A stretch of DNA of 61,800 nt from Eubacteriales bacterium (GCA_030523305.1 JAUNIY010000003.1:1-61800), one strand, 5' to 3'. Shown: positions 42,324-52,405, numbered from the stretch's first letter. The notes: a model not told the origin generated them from the sequence alone. A program made the numbers and translations.

Positions 42324-43442
42324 ATGGAGAACAGAAATAACGCACTGCTTTACCGCGTGCTGAAGATTGTGGTGGTGATCGCGGCTGCCTGCGCAGTGGG
42401 CTATTTTGCATTTTGCTATTGGCTGAATGCGTATGGTTCCTTGGCGGGTGGAGGCAATGATATGGCGAATGCAGACCAGGGGTCGGCGGTTGTCGTGGAC
42501 GGCATTGGCCGACGCGATGGTGTGTTTACGCTGTTCATCGGTGCGACCGACGACGAGGGCGTGCGTACGGATACGATGATGGTCGCTGTGTTCGACACAG
42601 AGAACCACAAGGTGAACGTCATCAATATCCCGCGCGATACGCTGGTGGACTGTGACCGCACCGGAGCAGCCCGCAAGATCAACGCGGCATATGCCCATGG
42701 GATCGATGAAATGCTGGACGAAGTCAGTACAGTTGTCGGCTTCCGCCCGGACAAATATTTGATTGCCAATTTTGACGGCATTGCAGATATTGTCGATGTC
42801 ATCGGCGGCGTGGATTATGATATCCCGTTCGACATGTCCTATCACGACCCGGCGCAGGATCTTTCGATTGAATTTGAAAAGGGCTGGCAGCATTTGGACG
42901 GCGAGCAGGTTGTGGAATACCTGCGCTGGCGGCACAATGACGACGGCGAAGGCTATGCGGACGGCGATATCGGACGCGTGACCAAGCTGCAGGATTTTCT
43001 TGTGGTCATCGGCGAAGCGGTGTTGTCGCCATCCAATGTACTCAAAATACCCACCATTGCATCCACCGTCTCGGAAAATGTCGAGACAGATCTGACAAAC
43101 TCACAGATTATCTGGATCGGTATGCAGGGCATGCAGCTGGATATGAATGAGGACGTCACAATGGAAACGCTGTATGGCGATGCCGCAATGGTGAATTTTG
43201 GCGTAAACATTTGGTTTTATATCCTGGACGAGGATATGATTATCGATCAGATCAACGAAAAATATAACCCGTATATCTTCCGGCTGACGTCGAAGAATTT
43301 CAGTATTGTGACGCCGGACACCTATGGCATTTACAGCAGCAGCTGGGAAAATGAAAAAGCCGTTCGGTACGCGTCCTATCAGCACCAGGACGAGGGCAGC
43401 GGAAGCGGGGAACCGGCCGATTCCGATGAAGACGACAGCTGA
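42324..43442 (+). CDS. LytR-CpsA-Psr (LCP) family protein
   Basis: 372 residues: a membrane anchor (about 11-31) with short cytoplasmic start, then the LCP domain: TLFIGATDDEGVRTDTMMVAVFD near 69, NVINIPRDTLVDC near 98, RKINAAYAHG near 117, LRWRHNDDGEGYADGDIGRV near 199. LCP proteins transfer wall teichoic acid or other polymers onto peptidoglycan outside the membrane. The C-terminus is an acidic Ser/Asp/Glu tail. Start at 42324 has GACGAGAGA upstream. Confidence 0.9.
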   Translation: MENRNNALLYRVLKIVVVIAAACAVGYFAFCYWLNAYGSLAGGGNDMANADQGSAVVVDGIGRRDGVFTLFIGATDDEGVRTDTMMVAVFDTENHKVNVINIPRDTLVDCDRTGAARKINAAYAHGIDEMLDEVSTVVGFRPDKYLIANFDGIADIVDVIGGVDYDIPFDMSYHDPAQDLSIEFEKGWQHLDGEQVVEYLRWRHNDDGEGYADGDIGRVTKLQDFLVVIGEAVLSPSNVLKIPTIASTVSENVETDLTNSQIIWIGMQGMQLDMNEDVTMETLYGDAAMVNFGVNIWFYILDEDMIIDQINEKYNPYIFRLTSKNFSIVTPDTYGIYSSSWENEKAVRYASYQHQDEGSGSGEPADSDEDDS

Positions 43443-43480
43443 GCTGTCTGCTGGACGGGCGAAAAGGAGGAGACGTTTGT

Positions 43481-43843
43481 ATGCCAAACGATAACGATAC
43501 AAAGGTATATATCAAGGCCATGGTACAGGCTTTGGACAGCAAACGGGGCGAGGATATCCAGGTGCTCCGGGTCGCTGACTTGACTTCGATTGCAGAATAT
43601 TTTGTGATCTGCGCCGCAAACAGCAGCACGCAGGTCAAGACACTGGCGGATGAAGTGGAATTCCGCCTGAAACAGGATTATGCGATCATGCCGCACCATA
43701 TCGAAGGGCACGATTCTGCAAGCTGGATCCTGCTGGATTACGGCTTTGCTCTGGTACATGTCTTTCTGGATTCTGCGCGCGAATTTTACGGTCTGGAAAA
43801 GCTGTGGAAGGACGCGACGGCCATTCCAGTGGACGAGCTGTAA
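43481..43843 (+). CDS. rsfS: ribosomal silencing factor RsfS
   Basis: 120 residues. Binds uL14 on the large subunit to block 70S joining in starvation. Conserved VLRVADLTSIAEYFVICAAN, EGHDSASWILLDYG and VHVFLDSAREFYGLEKLW. AAAAGGAGG precedes the ATG. Confidence 0.96.
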   Translation: MPNDNDTKVYIKAMVQALDSKRGEDIQVLRVADLTSIAEYFVICAANSSTQVKTLADEVEFRLKQDYAIMPHHIEGHDSASWILLDYGFALVHVFLDSAREFYGLEKLWKDATAIPVDEL

Positions 43844-43942
43844 TAGGACAATACCCCATGGCCTCGGCCAGGGGATTGCCGCTTGATTGTGTAAAATCAT
43901 GCTGAATTCGCATATATTTCAAATAGATGGGAGCCATTGACA

Positions 43943-46468
43943 TTGGAAAAATATAACTTTCAATCCATTGAAGCAAAGTGGCAAAAGACCTGGGAAGAAA
44001 AGCAGGCGTTTGCCGCAACAACGGATTATACCAAGCCGAAGTATTATGCGCTGGTTGAATTTCCGTATCCGTCCGGCGCGGGCCTGCATGTTGGACATCC
44101 GCGTTCGTATACTGCGCTGGATATTGTCGCCAGAAAACGCCGTATGCAGGGCTATAATGTCCTGTATCCAATGGGCTGGGATGCATTCGGCCTGCCGACG
44201 GAAAATTTTGCGATCAAGAACCACGTGCATCCGGCGGACGTCACCCAGCAAAACGTCGCGCGCTTCAAGAGCCAGCTGAAGGCGCTGGGCCTGTCCTTTG
44301 ACTGGAGCCGCGAGGTCAACACCACCGACCCAAGCTACTATAAATGGACACAGTGGATTTTCCTCCAGCTGTTCAAGAAGGGCCTGGCATATAAGAAGGA
44401 GATGGCGGTCAACTGGTGCACGAGCTGTAAGTGCGTGCTGGCAAACGAAGAGGTTGTCAACGGCGTATGCGAGCGGTGCGGCAGCGAGGTCATCCGCAAG
44501 GATAAGAGCCAGTGGATGCTCAAGATCACCGAATATGCGCAGCGTCTGATCGACGACCTGGACGATGTCGATTATATTGACCGCGTCAAAACCCAGCAAC
44601 GCAACTGGATCGGACGCTCTACCGGCGCTGAGGTGGATTTCACCACCACAGAGGGCGATGTCCTGACCGTATATACTACCCGTCCGGATACCCTGTTTGG
44701 CGCGACCTATATGGTTATTTCGCCGGAGCATCCGATGGTAGAGAAGTGGGCGGACAAGCTGACGAACATTGACGCCGTGCGCGCATACCGGGAAGAGGCT
44801 GCGCGCAAGTCGGATTTCGAGCGTACCGAGCTGGTCAAGGACAAAACCGGCGTCAAGCTGGACGGCGTGCGCGCTGTCAACCCGGTCAACGGCAGAGAAA
44901 TCCCGATCTTTGTATCGGACTATGTCCTGATGAGCTATGGCACCGGCGCGATCATGGCCGTACCGGCGCATGACGACCGCGACTGGGCATTTGCAAAGAA
45001 ATTTGACCTGCCGATCATTGAGGTCGTCAAGGGCGGCAACGTGCAGGAGGCTGCGTTTACCGACTGCGCGACCGGCATCATGGTCAATTCCGGCTTCCTG
45101 GACGGCATGAGCGTCGAAGAGGCCAAAAAGGCGATCACCGAATTTTTGACCGAAAAGGGCGTTGGCCATGCCAAGGTCAATTATAAGCTGCGCGACTGGG
45201 TATTCTCCCGTCAGAGATACTGGGGCGAGCCGATCCCGTTGGTATACTGCGATACGTGCGGCTGGGTGGCCATCCCGGAATCCGAGCTGCCGCTGGAGCT
45301 GCCGAATGTAGATTCCTATGAACCGACCGATGATGGTGAATCCCCGCTGGCAGCAATGACCGATTGGGTCAACACCACGTGTCCGTGCTGCGGCGGCCCG
45401 GCGAAGCGAGAGACCGATACCATGCCGCAGTGGGCCGGTTCCTCCTGGTACTTCCTGCGCTATATGGACCCGCACAACGACGAAGCGTTGGCGTCCAAGG
45501 AAGCGCTGGAATATTGGGGCCCGGTCGATTGGTACAACGGCGGCATGGAGCATACCACGCTGCATCTGCTGTACTCCCGTTTCTGGCACAAGTTCCTGTA
45601 TGATATCGGCGTTGTGCCGTATAAGGAGCCGTATCAGAAGCGTACGAGCCACGGCATGATCCTTGGCTTGAACCCGCACAGCTTTGTCAACCTACCGGAG
45701 GAAGAAAAGAAAAAGCTGCTGGAGGAGTTTGGTGACGAGGCCGGCGCAAAGAAGCATCTGGTAGAAAAATACGGCGAGATGGCGGATCATCCGGTTGTCA
45801 AGATGTCCAAGTCGCTGGGCAATGTCGTCAACCCGGACGAAACCATTGAGGCATATGGCGCGGATACCATGCGTCTGTACGAGATGTTCATCGGCGACTT
45901 TGAAAAATCCGCTGCATGGTCCCAGAAGGCGATCAAAGGCTGCCGCCGGTTCGTCGAGCGCGTATGGCAGCTGTTTGACAAGGTACAGCCGGGCGAAGCA
46001 TACAGCCGCGAAAATGAGGTCGCGATGCACCGCACGATCCAGAAGGTTACCGAGGACATCGAGGGCCTGAAGATGAACACAGCGATTGCGCAGATGATGA
46101 CGCTGCTCAACCAGCTGGCAGAAAAGGGCGTCAACCGTGCCGAATACAAGACGCTGCTGACGCTGCTCAACCCGTTCGCACCGCATGTCACCGAAGAGCT
46201 GTGGCAGATGCTGGGCGAGGAGGACCTGCTGAGCCTGCATGCATGGCCGTCATTCGACGAGAGCAAGACGGTGGAGGATTCCATTGAGATTGCGGTACAG
46301 GTCAACGGCAAGGTAAAGGGTAAAGTCACCCTGCCGATGGACTGCCCGAAGGAGCAAGCGTTGGACATCGCTATGGCGGATGCCAAGGTTTCCAATGCGA
46401 TTGCGGGCAAACAGATTGTAAAATCCATCGTTGTACCCAATAAAATTATCAATCTCGTTGTCAAATGA
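43943..46468 (+). CDS. leuS: leucyl-tRNA synthetase
   Basis: About 841 residues, class I synthetase. HIGH-type motif [16 protein letters not shown] near 39, a zinc-like CTSCKCV-CERCG pair near 160-180, the CP1 editing domain (about 225-410, with [18 protein letters not shown]), KMSKS motif [14 protein letters not shown] near 620, and C-terminal anticodon-binding part. The start is TTG; the second TTG (43943) is 9 bases from GGGAG and gives the typical MEKYNF start, while 43937 is 3 bases away. A hairpin (CAAT-CCCC with GGGG-ATTG, 43850-43876) is upstream; no T-box was seen. Confidence 0.95.
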   Translation: MEKYNFQSIEAKWQKTWEEKQAFAATTDYTKPKYYALVEFPYPSGAGLHVGHPRSYTALDIVARKRRMQGYNVLYPMGWDAFGLPTENFAIKNHVHPADVTQQNVARFKSQLKALGLSFDWSREVNTTDPSYYKWTQWIFLQLFKKGLAYKKEMAVNWCTSCKCVLANEEVVNGVCERCGSEVIRKDKSQWMLKITEYAQRLIDDLDDVDYIDRVKTQQRNWIGRSTGAEVDFTTTEGDVLTVYTTRPDTLFGATYMVISPEHPMVEKWADKLTNIDAVRAYREEAARKSDFERTELVKDKTGVKLDGVRAVNPVNGREIPIFVSDYVLMSYGTGAIMAVPAHDDRDWAFAKKFDLPIIEVVKGGNVQEAAFTDCATGIMVNSGFLDGMSVEEAKKAITEFLTEKGVGHAKVNYKLRDWVFSRQRYWGEPIPLVYCDTCGWVAIPESELPLELPNVDSYEPTDDGESPLAAMTDWVNTTCPCCGGPAKRETDTMPQWAGSSWYFLRYMDPHNDEALASKEALEYWGPVDWYNGGMEHTTLHLLYSRFWHKFLYDIGVVPYKEPYQKRTSHGMILGLNPHSFVNLPEEEKKKLLEEFGDEAGAKKHLVEKYGEMADHPVVKMSKSLGNVVNPDETIEAYGADTMRLYEMFIGDFEKSAAWSQKAIKGCRRFVERVWQLFDKVQPGEAYSRENEVAMHRTIQKVTEDIEGLKMNTAIAQMMTLLNQLAEKGVNRAEYKTLLTLLNPFAPHVTEELWQMLGEEDLLSLHAWPSFDESKTVEDSIEIAVQVNGKVKGKVTLPMDCPKEQALDIAMADAKVSNAIAGKQIVKSIVVPNKIINLVVK

Positions 46469-46508
46469 GGACTGGACAAGGTTTTTGCAGTAAATACAAA
46501 ACTATTGC

Positions 46509-46537
46509 TTGACAGTCCCCAGGTAAGGCGATATAAT
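46509..46537 (+). promoter_or_regulatory. consensus sigma-A promoter of rpsU
   Basis: TTGACA (46509-46514), exactly 17 bp, TATAAT (46532-46537): a perfect consensus match, expected for an abundant ribosomal protein. Predicted start about 46544. Confidence 0.92.
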
Positions 46538-46601
46538 ATATTCACGGCATTTTGGCCGGTGCAAAAGCGTTTATTGGCAACGCGCGGAGGGAGGGAAAAC
46601 A

Positions 46602-46781
46602 ATGTCGGAAATCCGCGTAAAGGAAAACGAGTCTCTGGACAGTGCTCTGAGAAGATTCAAGAGATCGTGCGCAAAGGCGGGTGTGCTTTCCGAGCTTCGC
46701 AAGCGTGAGCATTATGAGAGCCCGAGCGTGAAGCGCCGTAAGAAGTCCGAGGCGGCTCGCGCAAAGAGAAGAAAGTATTGA
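46602..46781 (+). CDS. rpsU: 30S ribosomal protein S21 (bS21)
   Basis: 59 residues. The start [19 protein letters not shown] and the Arg/Lys-rich end [16 protein letters not shown] are typical of bS21, which sits near the anti-Shine-Dalgarno region of 16S rRNA. GGAGGGAGGG lies upstream of the ATG at 46602. It is monocistronic: consensus promoter before, strong terminator after. Confidence 0.96.
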   Translation: MSEIRVKENESLDSALRRFKRSCAKAGVLSELRKREHYESPSVKRRKKSEAARAKRRKY

Positions 46782-46795
46782 TTGCTTGCTCAAAC

Positions 46796-46829
46796 AACAC
46801 TGGAATGGGAAACTGTTCCAGTGTTTTTT
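46796..46829 (+). terminator. rpsU terminator
   Basis: AACACTGGAA (46796-46805) and TTCCAGTGTT (46816-46825), then more T (46824-46829). Confidence 0.92.
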
Positions 46830-47035
46830 GTTGTCTGCATACATATTTTTTCTGGCGCAGGACATACTGGAATTGGAGCAGAAATCCACGGCGTACAGAT
46901 CTTCTGTATGCCGGCATCCGGACGGCATTGGAGAGAATATATGAATAATCAACCCGATCCGGACTCTGTAAGCCTGAATTATGTGCCGCGGATGCGGGAA
47001 TACGGTTTCCTATGCAAGTGGGGAGCCGTATTCTT
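46830..47035 (+). other. orphan region ending in a strong terminator
   Basis: No convincing gene. A hairpin GGCGTACAGA/TCTGTATGCC lies near 46890-46912. At 46998-47010 and 47021-47033 a 13-bp stem (GAATACGGTTTCC against GGAGCCGTATTC with two G-U pairs) is followed by TTTT, an intrinsic terminator with no assigned gene. A 41-codon ORF (46941-47066) runs through the stem and is probably not real. A small RNA gene is possible, but no promoter stands out. Confidence 0.5.
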
Positions 47036-47064
47036 TTGCATTGGGGATGGAAATATGGTAGAAT
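47036..47064 (+). promoter_or_regulatory. promoter of the 62-residue membrane protein gene
   Basis: TTGCAT (47036-47041), 17 bp, TAGAAT (47059-47064, 5/6). The -35 overlaps the T-run of the preceding terminator. Confidence 0.65.
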
Positions 47065-47091
47065 AAGTACAATAAGACAGGAGGCGAGACA

Positions 47092-47280
47092 ATGGGCAAA
47101 GCAGAAACATTTTTCCGCGCAATGGCATGGCTGTGTCTGGGCGTCATCATTGGATTTTTCATCGCACCGATGAAACAGGGCGTCAATGTCAGCATTTGCA
47201 GCAACAACACCGATACGGCGTTTGGATGCGAAGGTGATGCGGATGATGACGAGGAACCGGAAGAGCTGGTTCTGGAATAA
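47092..47280 (+). CDS. small single-pass membrane protein, function unknown
   Basis: 62 residues: short start, one membrane segment (about 10-28, AMAWLCLGVIIGFFIAPMK), a short segment with two cysteines, and a very acidic tail (GDADDDEEPEELVLE). GACAGGAGG precedes the ATG. With its own promoter and terminator it is a credible gene; no family is recognised. Confidence 0.7.
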   Translation: MGKAETFFRAMAWLCLGVIIGFFIAPMKQGVNVSICSNNTDTAFGCEGDADDDEEPEELVLE

Positions 47281-47300
47281 TCTTTTGTGAACAGAACGTA

Positions 47301-47330
47301 AAGAACACCTCGCGGCGGGTGTTCTTTTTT
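47301..47330 (+). terminator. intrinsic terminator
   Basis: AAGAACACC (47301-47309) and GGTGTTCTT (47318-47326), then T to 47330. Confidence 0.9.
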
Positions 47331-47392
47331 GGGCAGATATGGTATACTAACCATATCCATTTGAAGTTTTTACAGGAAGAGAGCGGGAAGCG

Positions 47393-47767
47393 ATGAGCAA
47401 GAAAGAGAGAAAGAAACGGGAAGCAGACGGCATATGGGTCAGCGATGAGCGACGGATTACGGATGAATGCAAGCAGGTGTATCCGGCCATCTATCGGATG
47501 CAGCGGTTTATTTTGGGCATCACCATTGTTGTGTGGATTGTGGAGCTGCTGACGCCGACGGTGTTCAATCGGTTTCTTCCCAGCTATGCCTCCTGGGGCG
47601 GCGTGTATGAAAACGTCATGCTGGTTCTGGCGCTTGTCATGCTGGTGGTATATATCATTGCCAATTACTTCTGGCAGAAGAAGATGCAGCTGTTCCGTGA
47701 AAAATACGAGCTGCAAAAATATAAGCAGCAGCAAAAAGCCGCCAAGCGCAAACGGGAAGGAAAATAA
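47393..47767 (+). CDS. small two-pass membrane protein, function unknown
   Basis: 124 residues. Basic N-terminus (MSKKERKKREADG), two hydrophobic segments (about 40-60 and 75-97), and a Lys/Gln-rich basic C-terminal tail (about 98-124) predicted cytoplasmic and helical. AGGAAGAGAGCGGGA lies upstream of the ATG. No family recognised. A TATACT hexamer at 47343-47348 may be its -10. Confidence 0.7.
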   Translation: MSKKERKKREADGIWVSDERRITDECKQVYPAIYRMQRFILGITIVVWIVELLTPTVFNRFLPSYASWGGVYENVMLVLALVMLVVYIIANYFWQKKMQLFREKYELQKYKQQQKAAKRKREGK

Positions 47768-47772
47768 AAAGC

Positions 47773-47814
47773 AAGACAGCCTTTTCTCATTTTTCATGGA
47801 AAGGGCTGTCTTTT
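47773..47814 (+). terminator. intrinsic terminator
   Basis: AAGACAGC (47773-47780) and GCTGTCTT (47805-47812) with inner CTTTTC/GAAAGG pairing and TTTT. Confidence 0.85.
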
Positions 47815-47824
47815 GTTCGTATAC

Positions 47825-47897
47825 GGAAAGCCCCCTTGCGTCTGGACCACACTTGGAGGCTTCGCTGTGCACCATGCAATGGTACTTCATCCTTTAT
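47825..47897 (-). ncRNA. putative small RNA, copy 1 of a pair
   Basis: Read on the reverse strand this stretch matches the sRNA at 52441-52520: both contain ACAGCGAAGCC then a 5-8 base spacer, GTGG, and AGAC-CAAGGGGGCTTT. The terminator stem AAGCCTCC/GGGGGCTT (forward 47855-47862 and 47828-47835) keeps pairing through a T-G wobble where copy 2 has C-G. A reverse TTGACA lies at forward 47927-47932, but the -10 (TATGCC) is poor and the T-run short, so it may be decaying. Confidence 0.4.
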
Positions 47898-48032
47898 ATT
47901 ATCGGCATACCACAGAAAAGCCCGTATGTCAAAGCTCCTTTTTATCCTGGCGGAAGACGGGATATTTTTTTGAACAGTTGGTAAAAAATACTGCTGCGAT
48001 ATCTCTTCACAGACTTTTTCCGCGGTTCTGAT

Positions 48033-48061
48033 TTGACGCGGCGGAAGTTTTGCGCTATAAT
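48033..48061 (+). promoter_or_regulatory. promoter of the topoisomerase operon
   Basis: TTGACG (48033-48038), 17 bp, TATAAT (48056-48061). Leader of about 48 nt. From 47940 to 48030 no other element was recognised. Confidence 0.8.
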
Positions 48062-48115
48062 ACCGAGTATTCGGGCAAAGAATCCGTTGAAAAGTATGAT
48101 TTGGAGTAATTATAA

Positions 48116-50107
48116 ATGAAAAAAACGAATCAATACGGCAATGAGAGCATATCCGCGCTCAAGGGTGCGGATCGCGTCCGCAAGCGGCCGGGCGTTATTT
48201 TCGGCTCGGACGGCCTGGACGGCTGTCAGCACGCAGTATTTGAGATCCTGTCCAACTCAATTGATGAGGCGCGTGAAGGCTGTGGCAATGAAATCGTCGT
48301 TACCCGGTACGCAGACCATTCGATTGAGGTAGAAGACCATGGCCGCGGCATCCCGATCGATTACAATGCGAATGAAAAGCGGTATAACTGGGAGCTGGTC
48401 TTCTGTGAGCTGTACGCCGGCGGCAAATATAAAACCATGGACGGGGAAAACTATGAGTTCTCGCTGGGACTCAACGGCCTGGGCACCTGTGCCACGCAGT
48501 ATTCTTCGGAATATATGGACGTCACCGTACGCCGCGACGGGACGCAATATACCCTGCACTTTGAAAAGGGCGAAAACAAGACCGGGACAAAATCCGGTTT
48601 TCAAAAGAAAAAATATACGGGCAAGGACACGGGCACGACGATCCGCTGGAAGCCGGATCTGGAGGTGTTCACCGATATCGCTGTGCCGGAGCTGTATTAT
48701 CTCGATACGCTCAAGCGGCAGGCGGTTGTCAATCCGCATTTGAAGTTTATTTTCCGCAACGAGACGCCGGACGGCATGGTGGAAACCGAATTTTGCTATG
48801 AAAACGGTATTACGGATTATGTAGCCGAGCTGGCGGAGGGGAAAAATCTGACTTCGGTGCAGTCTCTGAGCAGCGAGCGCAGCGGCCGGGATCGCGCGGA
48901 TAAGCCGGAGTATAAGGTGAAACTGAACTGTGCGTTTTGCTTTTCTTCCAGCTTGTCCCGATTGGAGTATTACCACAACTCCTCTTGGCTGGAATACGGC
49001 GGTTCGCCGGATAAAGCGGTGCGTTCCGCCTTTATCTCTGCGATCGACGCGTATTTGAAGCAGAACAACAAATACAATAAAAATGAAAGCCGCATTTCAT
49101 TCCAGGATGTTTCGGACAGCCTGATTTTGGTGACAAACTGTTTTTCTACGTATACGTCGTATGAAAACCAGACCAAAAAGGCGATTACCAACAAATTCAT
49201 CCAGGAGGCCATGACTGAATTTCTGCGTTCCGGGCTGGAAATCTATTTCATTGAGAACAAGACGGAAGCGGATAAAATCGCCGAACAGATCCTCATCAAC
49301 AAGCGTTCGCGTGAACAGGCGGAAAAGGCGCGCCTGAACATCAAGAAAAAGCTGTCGGGCAATCTGGATGTAGCCAACCGCGTCCAGAAGTTTGTGGACT
49401 GTCGGACGAAGGATGTGAATCGCCGCGAGCTGTATATTGTGGAGGGCGATTCTGCGCTCGGTTCGTGTAAGCAGGGGCGCGATTCGGAATTTCAGGCGAT
49501 CATGCCGATCCGCGGCAAAATTCTCAACTGCTTAAAAGCGGACTACGATAAAATTTTCAAGAGCGATGTCATTACCGATTTGCTGAAGGTTTTGGGCTGC
49601 GGTGTCGAAGTACAATCCAAGTCCAACAAAGAGCTGTCCACGTTCTCGCTGGAAAATCTGCGTTGGAACAAGGTCATTATCTGTACCGATGCCGACGTTG
49701 ACGGCTTCCAGATTCGCACACTGATTCTCACGATGCTGTACCGTCTGACGCCAACGCTGATCGACGAAGGCTTTGTCTATATTGCGGAATCCCCGCTGTA
49801 TGAAATTGAATGCAAGGGCAAATCCTATTTTGCGTTTGATGAAAGTGAAAAGGCTGTGCTGCTCAAGCAGCTGGAGGGCAAGAAATACACCATCCAGCGA
49901 TCCAAGGGCCTCGGTGAGAACGAAGCGGACATGATGTGGCAAACCACGATGAATCCGGAGACCCGCCGCCTCATCCGCGTCATGCCGGAGGACGTCGCCG
50001 CTACCAGCGAAATGTTTGACCTGCTGCTGGGTGAAAACCTGTCCGGCCGCAAGGAATATATTGCGGAAAACGGTTGGCAGTATTTGGAGCTGGCAGATAT
50101 TTCGTAA
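48116..50107 (+). CDS. type IIA DNA topoisomerase B subunit (GyrB/ParE-like)
   Basis: 663 residues. GHKL ATPase motifs: FEILSNSIDEAREG near 42, VEDHGRGIPIDYN near 72, and SLGLNGLGTCATQYSS near 118. TOPRIM: YIVEGDSALGSCKQGRD near 441, TDADVDGFQIRTLIL near 523, and QRSKGLGENEADMMW near 594. The P-EGDSAGGSAKQGRD consensus is altered (LGSC for GGSA) and it lacks the usual GyrB insert, marking a divergent ParE-like clade. Probably topoisomerase IV, acting in decatenation, rather than the housekeeping gyrase. Confidence 0.9.
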   Translation: MKKTNQYGNESISALKGADRVRKRPGVIFGSDGLDGCQHAVFEILSNSIDEAREGCGNEIVVTRYADHSIEVEDHGRGIPIDYNANEKRYNWELVFCELYAGGKYKTMDGENYEFSLGLNGLGTCATQYSSEYMDVTVRRDGTQYTLHFEKGENKTGTKSGFQKKKYTGKDTGTTIRWKPDLEVFTDIAVPELYYLDTLKRQAVVNPHLKFIFRNETPDGMVETEFCYENGITDYVAELAEGKNLTSVQSLSSERSGRDRADKPEYKVKLNCAFCFSSSLSRLEYYHNSSWLEYGGSPDKAVRSAFISAIDAYLKQNNKYNKNESRISFQDVSDSLILVTNCFSTYTSYENQTKKAITNKFIQEAMTEFLRSGLEIYFIENKTEADKIAEQILINKRSREQAEKARLNIKKKLSGNLDVANRVQKFVDCRTKDVNRRELYIVEGDSALGSCKQGRDSEFQAIMPIRGKILNCLKADYDKIFKSDVITDLLKVLGCGVEVQSKSNKELSTFSLENLRWNKVIICTDADVDGFQIRTLILTMLYRLTPTLIDEGFVYIAESPLYEIECKGKSYFAFDESEKAVLLKQLEGKKYTIQRSKGLGENEADMMWQTTMNPETRRLIRVMPEDVAATSEMFDLLLGENLSGRKEYIAENGWQYLELADIS

Positions 50108-50186
50108 GCGGCGGGCCGCACGCCGTCAGCGTGGCTGACGCGACATGTTTGATATTTGATAGAAAAAGGAAAGGTAGATTTCCTGT

Positions 50187-52400
50187 ATGGCAAAGAAAAA
50201 GAAGAAGCAGGAGCCGGAGAAGGAATATCATCCGCTGGAGCCGTCTTCCCAGCGCATTACCGAAACGCTGCGGGAAAATTATATGCCGTATGCAATGAGC
50301 GTCATTGTATCGCGCGCAATTCCAGAGCTGGATGGGTTTAAGCCTTCGCACCGCAAGCTGCTGTATACCATGTATAAAATGGGCCTGATGGGCCAAAGCC
50401 GCACCAAATCCGCGAATATCGTCGGCCAGACGATGAAACTGAACCCGCACGGTGACAGCGCGATTTATGAAACTATGGTGCGTCTGACCAGAGGCAACGA
50501 AGCCTTGTTGACGCCGTTTGTCGATTCCAAGGGCAATTTCGGTAAGGTGTATTCGCGTGATATGGCATATGCTGCGTCACGGTATACTGAGGCCAAGCTG
50601 GATAAAATCTGTGCGGAGCTGTTCCGTGAGATTGATACCGATGCCGTGGACTTTGTGGACAACTATGACGGCGAATTGAAGGAGCCGACGCTGTTGCCGA
50701 CGACATTCCCCAATATCCTGGTATCCGCCAATACCGGTATTGCCGTCGGTATGGCGAGCAATTTCTGCGGGTTCAATTTGGAAGAGGTATGCCGGACGAC
50801 GATCGCATATATGGAGAACCCGGATTGCGACATCATGGCGACCTTACCGGCGCCGGATTTTCCGACCGGCGGTGAAATTATCCTGGATCGCGCCCAGATG
50901 CAAAAGATATACGACACCGGGCGCGGTTCGTTTAAAATCCGCTCCAAATGGAAGTACGTGAAAAAGGAAAACCTCATCGAGATTTTCCAAATACCGTACA
51001 CCACCACCATCGAAGCGATCATTGATAAAATTGCGGATCTGGTTAAAAGTGGCAAAGTGCGTGAAATTTCCGATATCCGCGACGAGAGCGACCTGTCCGG
51101 TCTGAAAATCGCCATCGATTTGAAGCGCGGCACAGACCCGGATAAGCTGATGGATCGTCTGATGCAGATGACGCCGTTGATGGACAGCTGTTCCTGCAAC
51201 TTCAATGTATTGATCCAGGGTATGCCGAGGGTACTCGGTGTGCGCGGCATTTTGCAGGAATGGACGACTTGGCGCATGGAATGCAAGCGCCGCACGATCC
51301 GGTATGATCTGGCCAAGAAAAAGGAAAAGCTGCATCTGCTGCTCGGCCTGAAAACCATTCTGCTGGACATTGACAAGGCGATCCATATCATCCGCCACAC
51401 CGAAAAGGATGCGGACGTGGTGCCGAACCTGATGCAGGGCTTTGGCATTGACCAGTCGCAGGCGGAGTATATTGCGGAAATCAAGCTGCGCCATATCAAC
51501 AAAGAATACATCCTCAAGCGCATTGAGGAAACCGACGGCTTGGAAAAAGAAATTGCCCGGCTGGAGGGGATTCTCAAGAGCGACGCCAAGGTGCGTCGGC
51601 TGTTGATCCGCGAGCTGGAAAACATCATCAAAAAATATCCGTCCCCGCGGAAATCCGACATCCTGGAGGCCGACCAGCTGGAGCATTTTGAGGAAACCGA
51701 CCACATTGAGGATTATCCTGTGCATCTGTTTGTATCGCGGGACGGTTACTTTAAGAAGATCACCCCGCAATCGCTGCGCGGCGGCTCCGACCAGAAGTTT
51801 AAGGAAGGCGACAGCCTGCTGCAAACGCTGGATTCCAGCAACAAACAGGAAATCATATTCCTAACGGACAAGCAGCAGGCATACAAAGCGCATCTGTATG
51901 ACTTCGATGACACCAAGGCGAGCGCGCTGGGCGATTATCTGCCCGCAAAGCTATCGATGGATGAAGAAGAGCACGTCGTATTTATGCTGCTCCCAGGCGA
52001 TTACACCGGAAGTCTGGTGGTATTGTTTGAAAACGGCAAGGCAGCGCGCTTTGAGCTGTCAGGCTTTGCCACCAAAACCAACCGCCGCCGCCTGACCGGC
52101 GCATATTCCGGACGTTCTCCGGCAAAGGCGTTTTTCCATATCGTGCATGACCATGATATCACCGTGTTTGCGACCAATGGGCGCGCGTTGACGGTGAATA
52201 CCTCTATTATCCCAGTCAAATCTACGCGTACCACAGTCGGCGTACAGGTCATGGTACTGCGCGGCGCGCATACGGTGACGCATGCATGTTATACGATGGA
52301 GCTGTCGTTTGCGCAGCCGAAGCGGTATGTATCGCATTCCATCCCGTCCATCGGCGCATTGCTGAAGGATGAGGACAAAGGGCAGATGAGCCTGTTGTAA
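50187..52400 (+). CDS. type IIA DNA topoisomerase A subunit (GyrA/ParC-like)
   Basis: 737 residues. Lys-rich start, then the winged-helix breakage domain (GFKPSHRKLLYTMYKMG near 50, catalytic tyrosine in ASRYTEAKL near 134), the tower and coiled coil (about 330-490), and a C-terminal beta-pinwheel region with weak blades and no clear GyrA-box, favouring a ParC-like role. Forms the partner of the B subunit 80 bp upstream. An sRNA promoter starts just after its stop. Confidence 0.9.
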   Translation: MAKKKKKQEPEKEYHPLEPSSQRITETLRENYMPYAMSVIVSRAIPELDGFKPSHRKLLYTMYKMGLMGQSRTKSANIVGQTMKLNPHGDSAIYETMVRLTRGNEALLTPFVDSKGNFGKVYSRDMAYAASRYTEAKLDKICAELFREIDTDAVDFVDNYDGELKEPTLLPTTFPNILVSANTGIAVGMASNFCGFNLEEVCRTTIAYMENPDCDIMATLPAPDFPTGGEIILDRAQMQKIYDTGRGSFKIRSKWKYVKKENLIEIFQIPYTTTIEAIIDKIADLVKSGKVREISDIRDESDLSGLKIAIDLKRGTDPDKLMDRLMQMTPLMDSCSCNFNVLIQGMPRVLGVRGILQEWTTWRMECKRRTIRYDLAKKKEKLHLLLGLKTILLDIDKAIHIIRHTEKDADVVPNLMQGFGIDQSQAEYIAEIKLRHINKEYILKRIEETDGLEKEIARLEGILKSDAKVRRLLIRELENIIKKYPSPRKSDILEADQLEHFEETDHIEDYPVHLFVSRDGYFKKITPQSLRGGSDQKFKEGDSLLQTLDSSNKQEIIFLTDKQQAYKAHLYDFDDTKASALGDYLPAKLSMDEEEHVVFMLLPGDYTGSLVVLFENGKAARFELSGFATKTNRRRLTGAYSGRSPAKAFFHIVHDHDITVFATNGRALTVNTSIIPVKSTRTTVGVQVMVLRGAHTVTHACYTMELSFAQPKRYVSHSIPSIGALLKDEDKGQMSLL

Positions 52401-52405
52401 CAGTG

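Noticed and set aside
43844..43936. T-box leader upstream of leuS
   Set aside because: Only 93 bases, no AGGGTGG-ACCGCG element; only a simple hairpin is present.
46782..47066. 94-codon frame after rpsU, and the 41-codon frame (46941-47066) inside it
   Set aside because: The frame runs through two intrinsic terminators; although GGAGAG precedes 46941, a coding region through a 13-bp terminator stem is unlikely.
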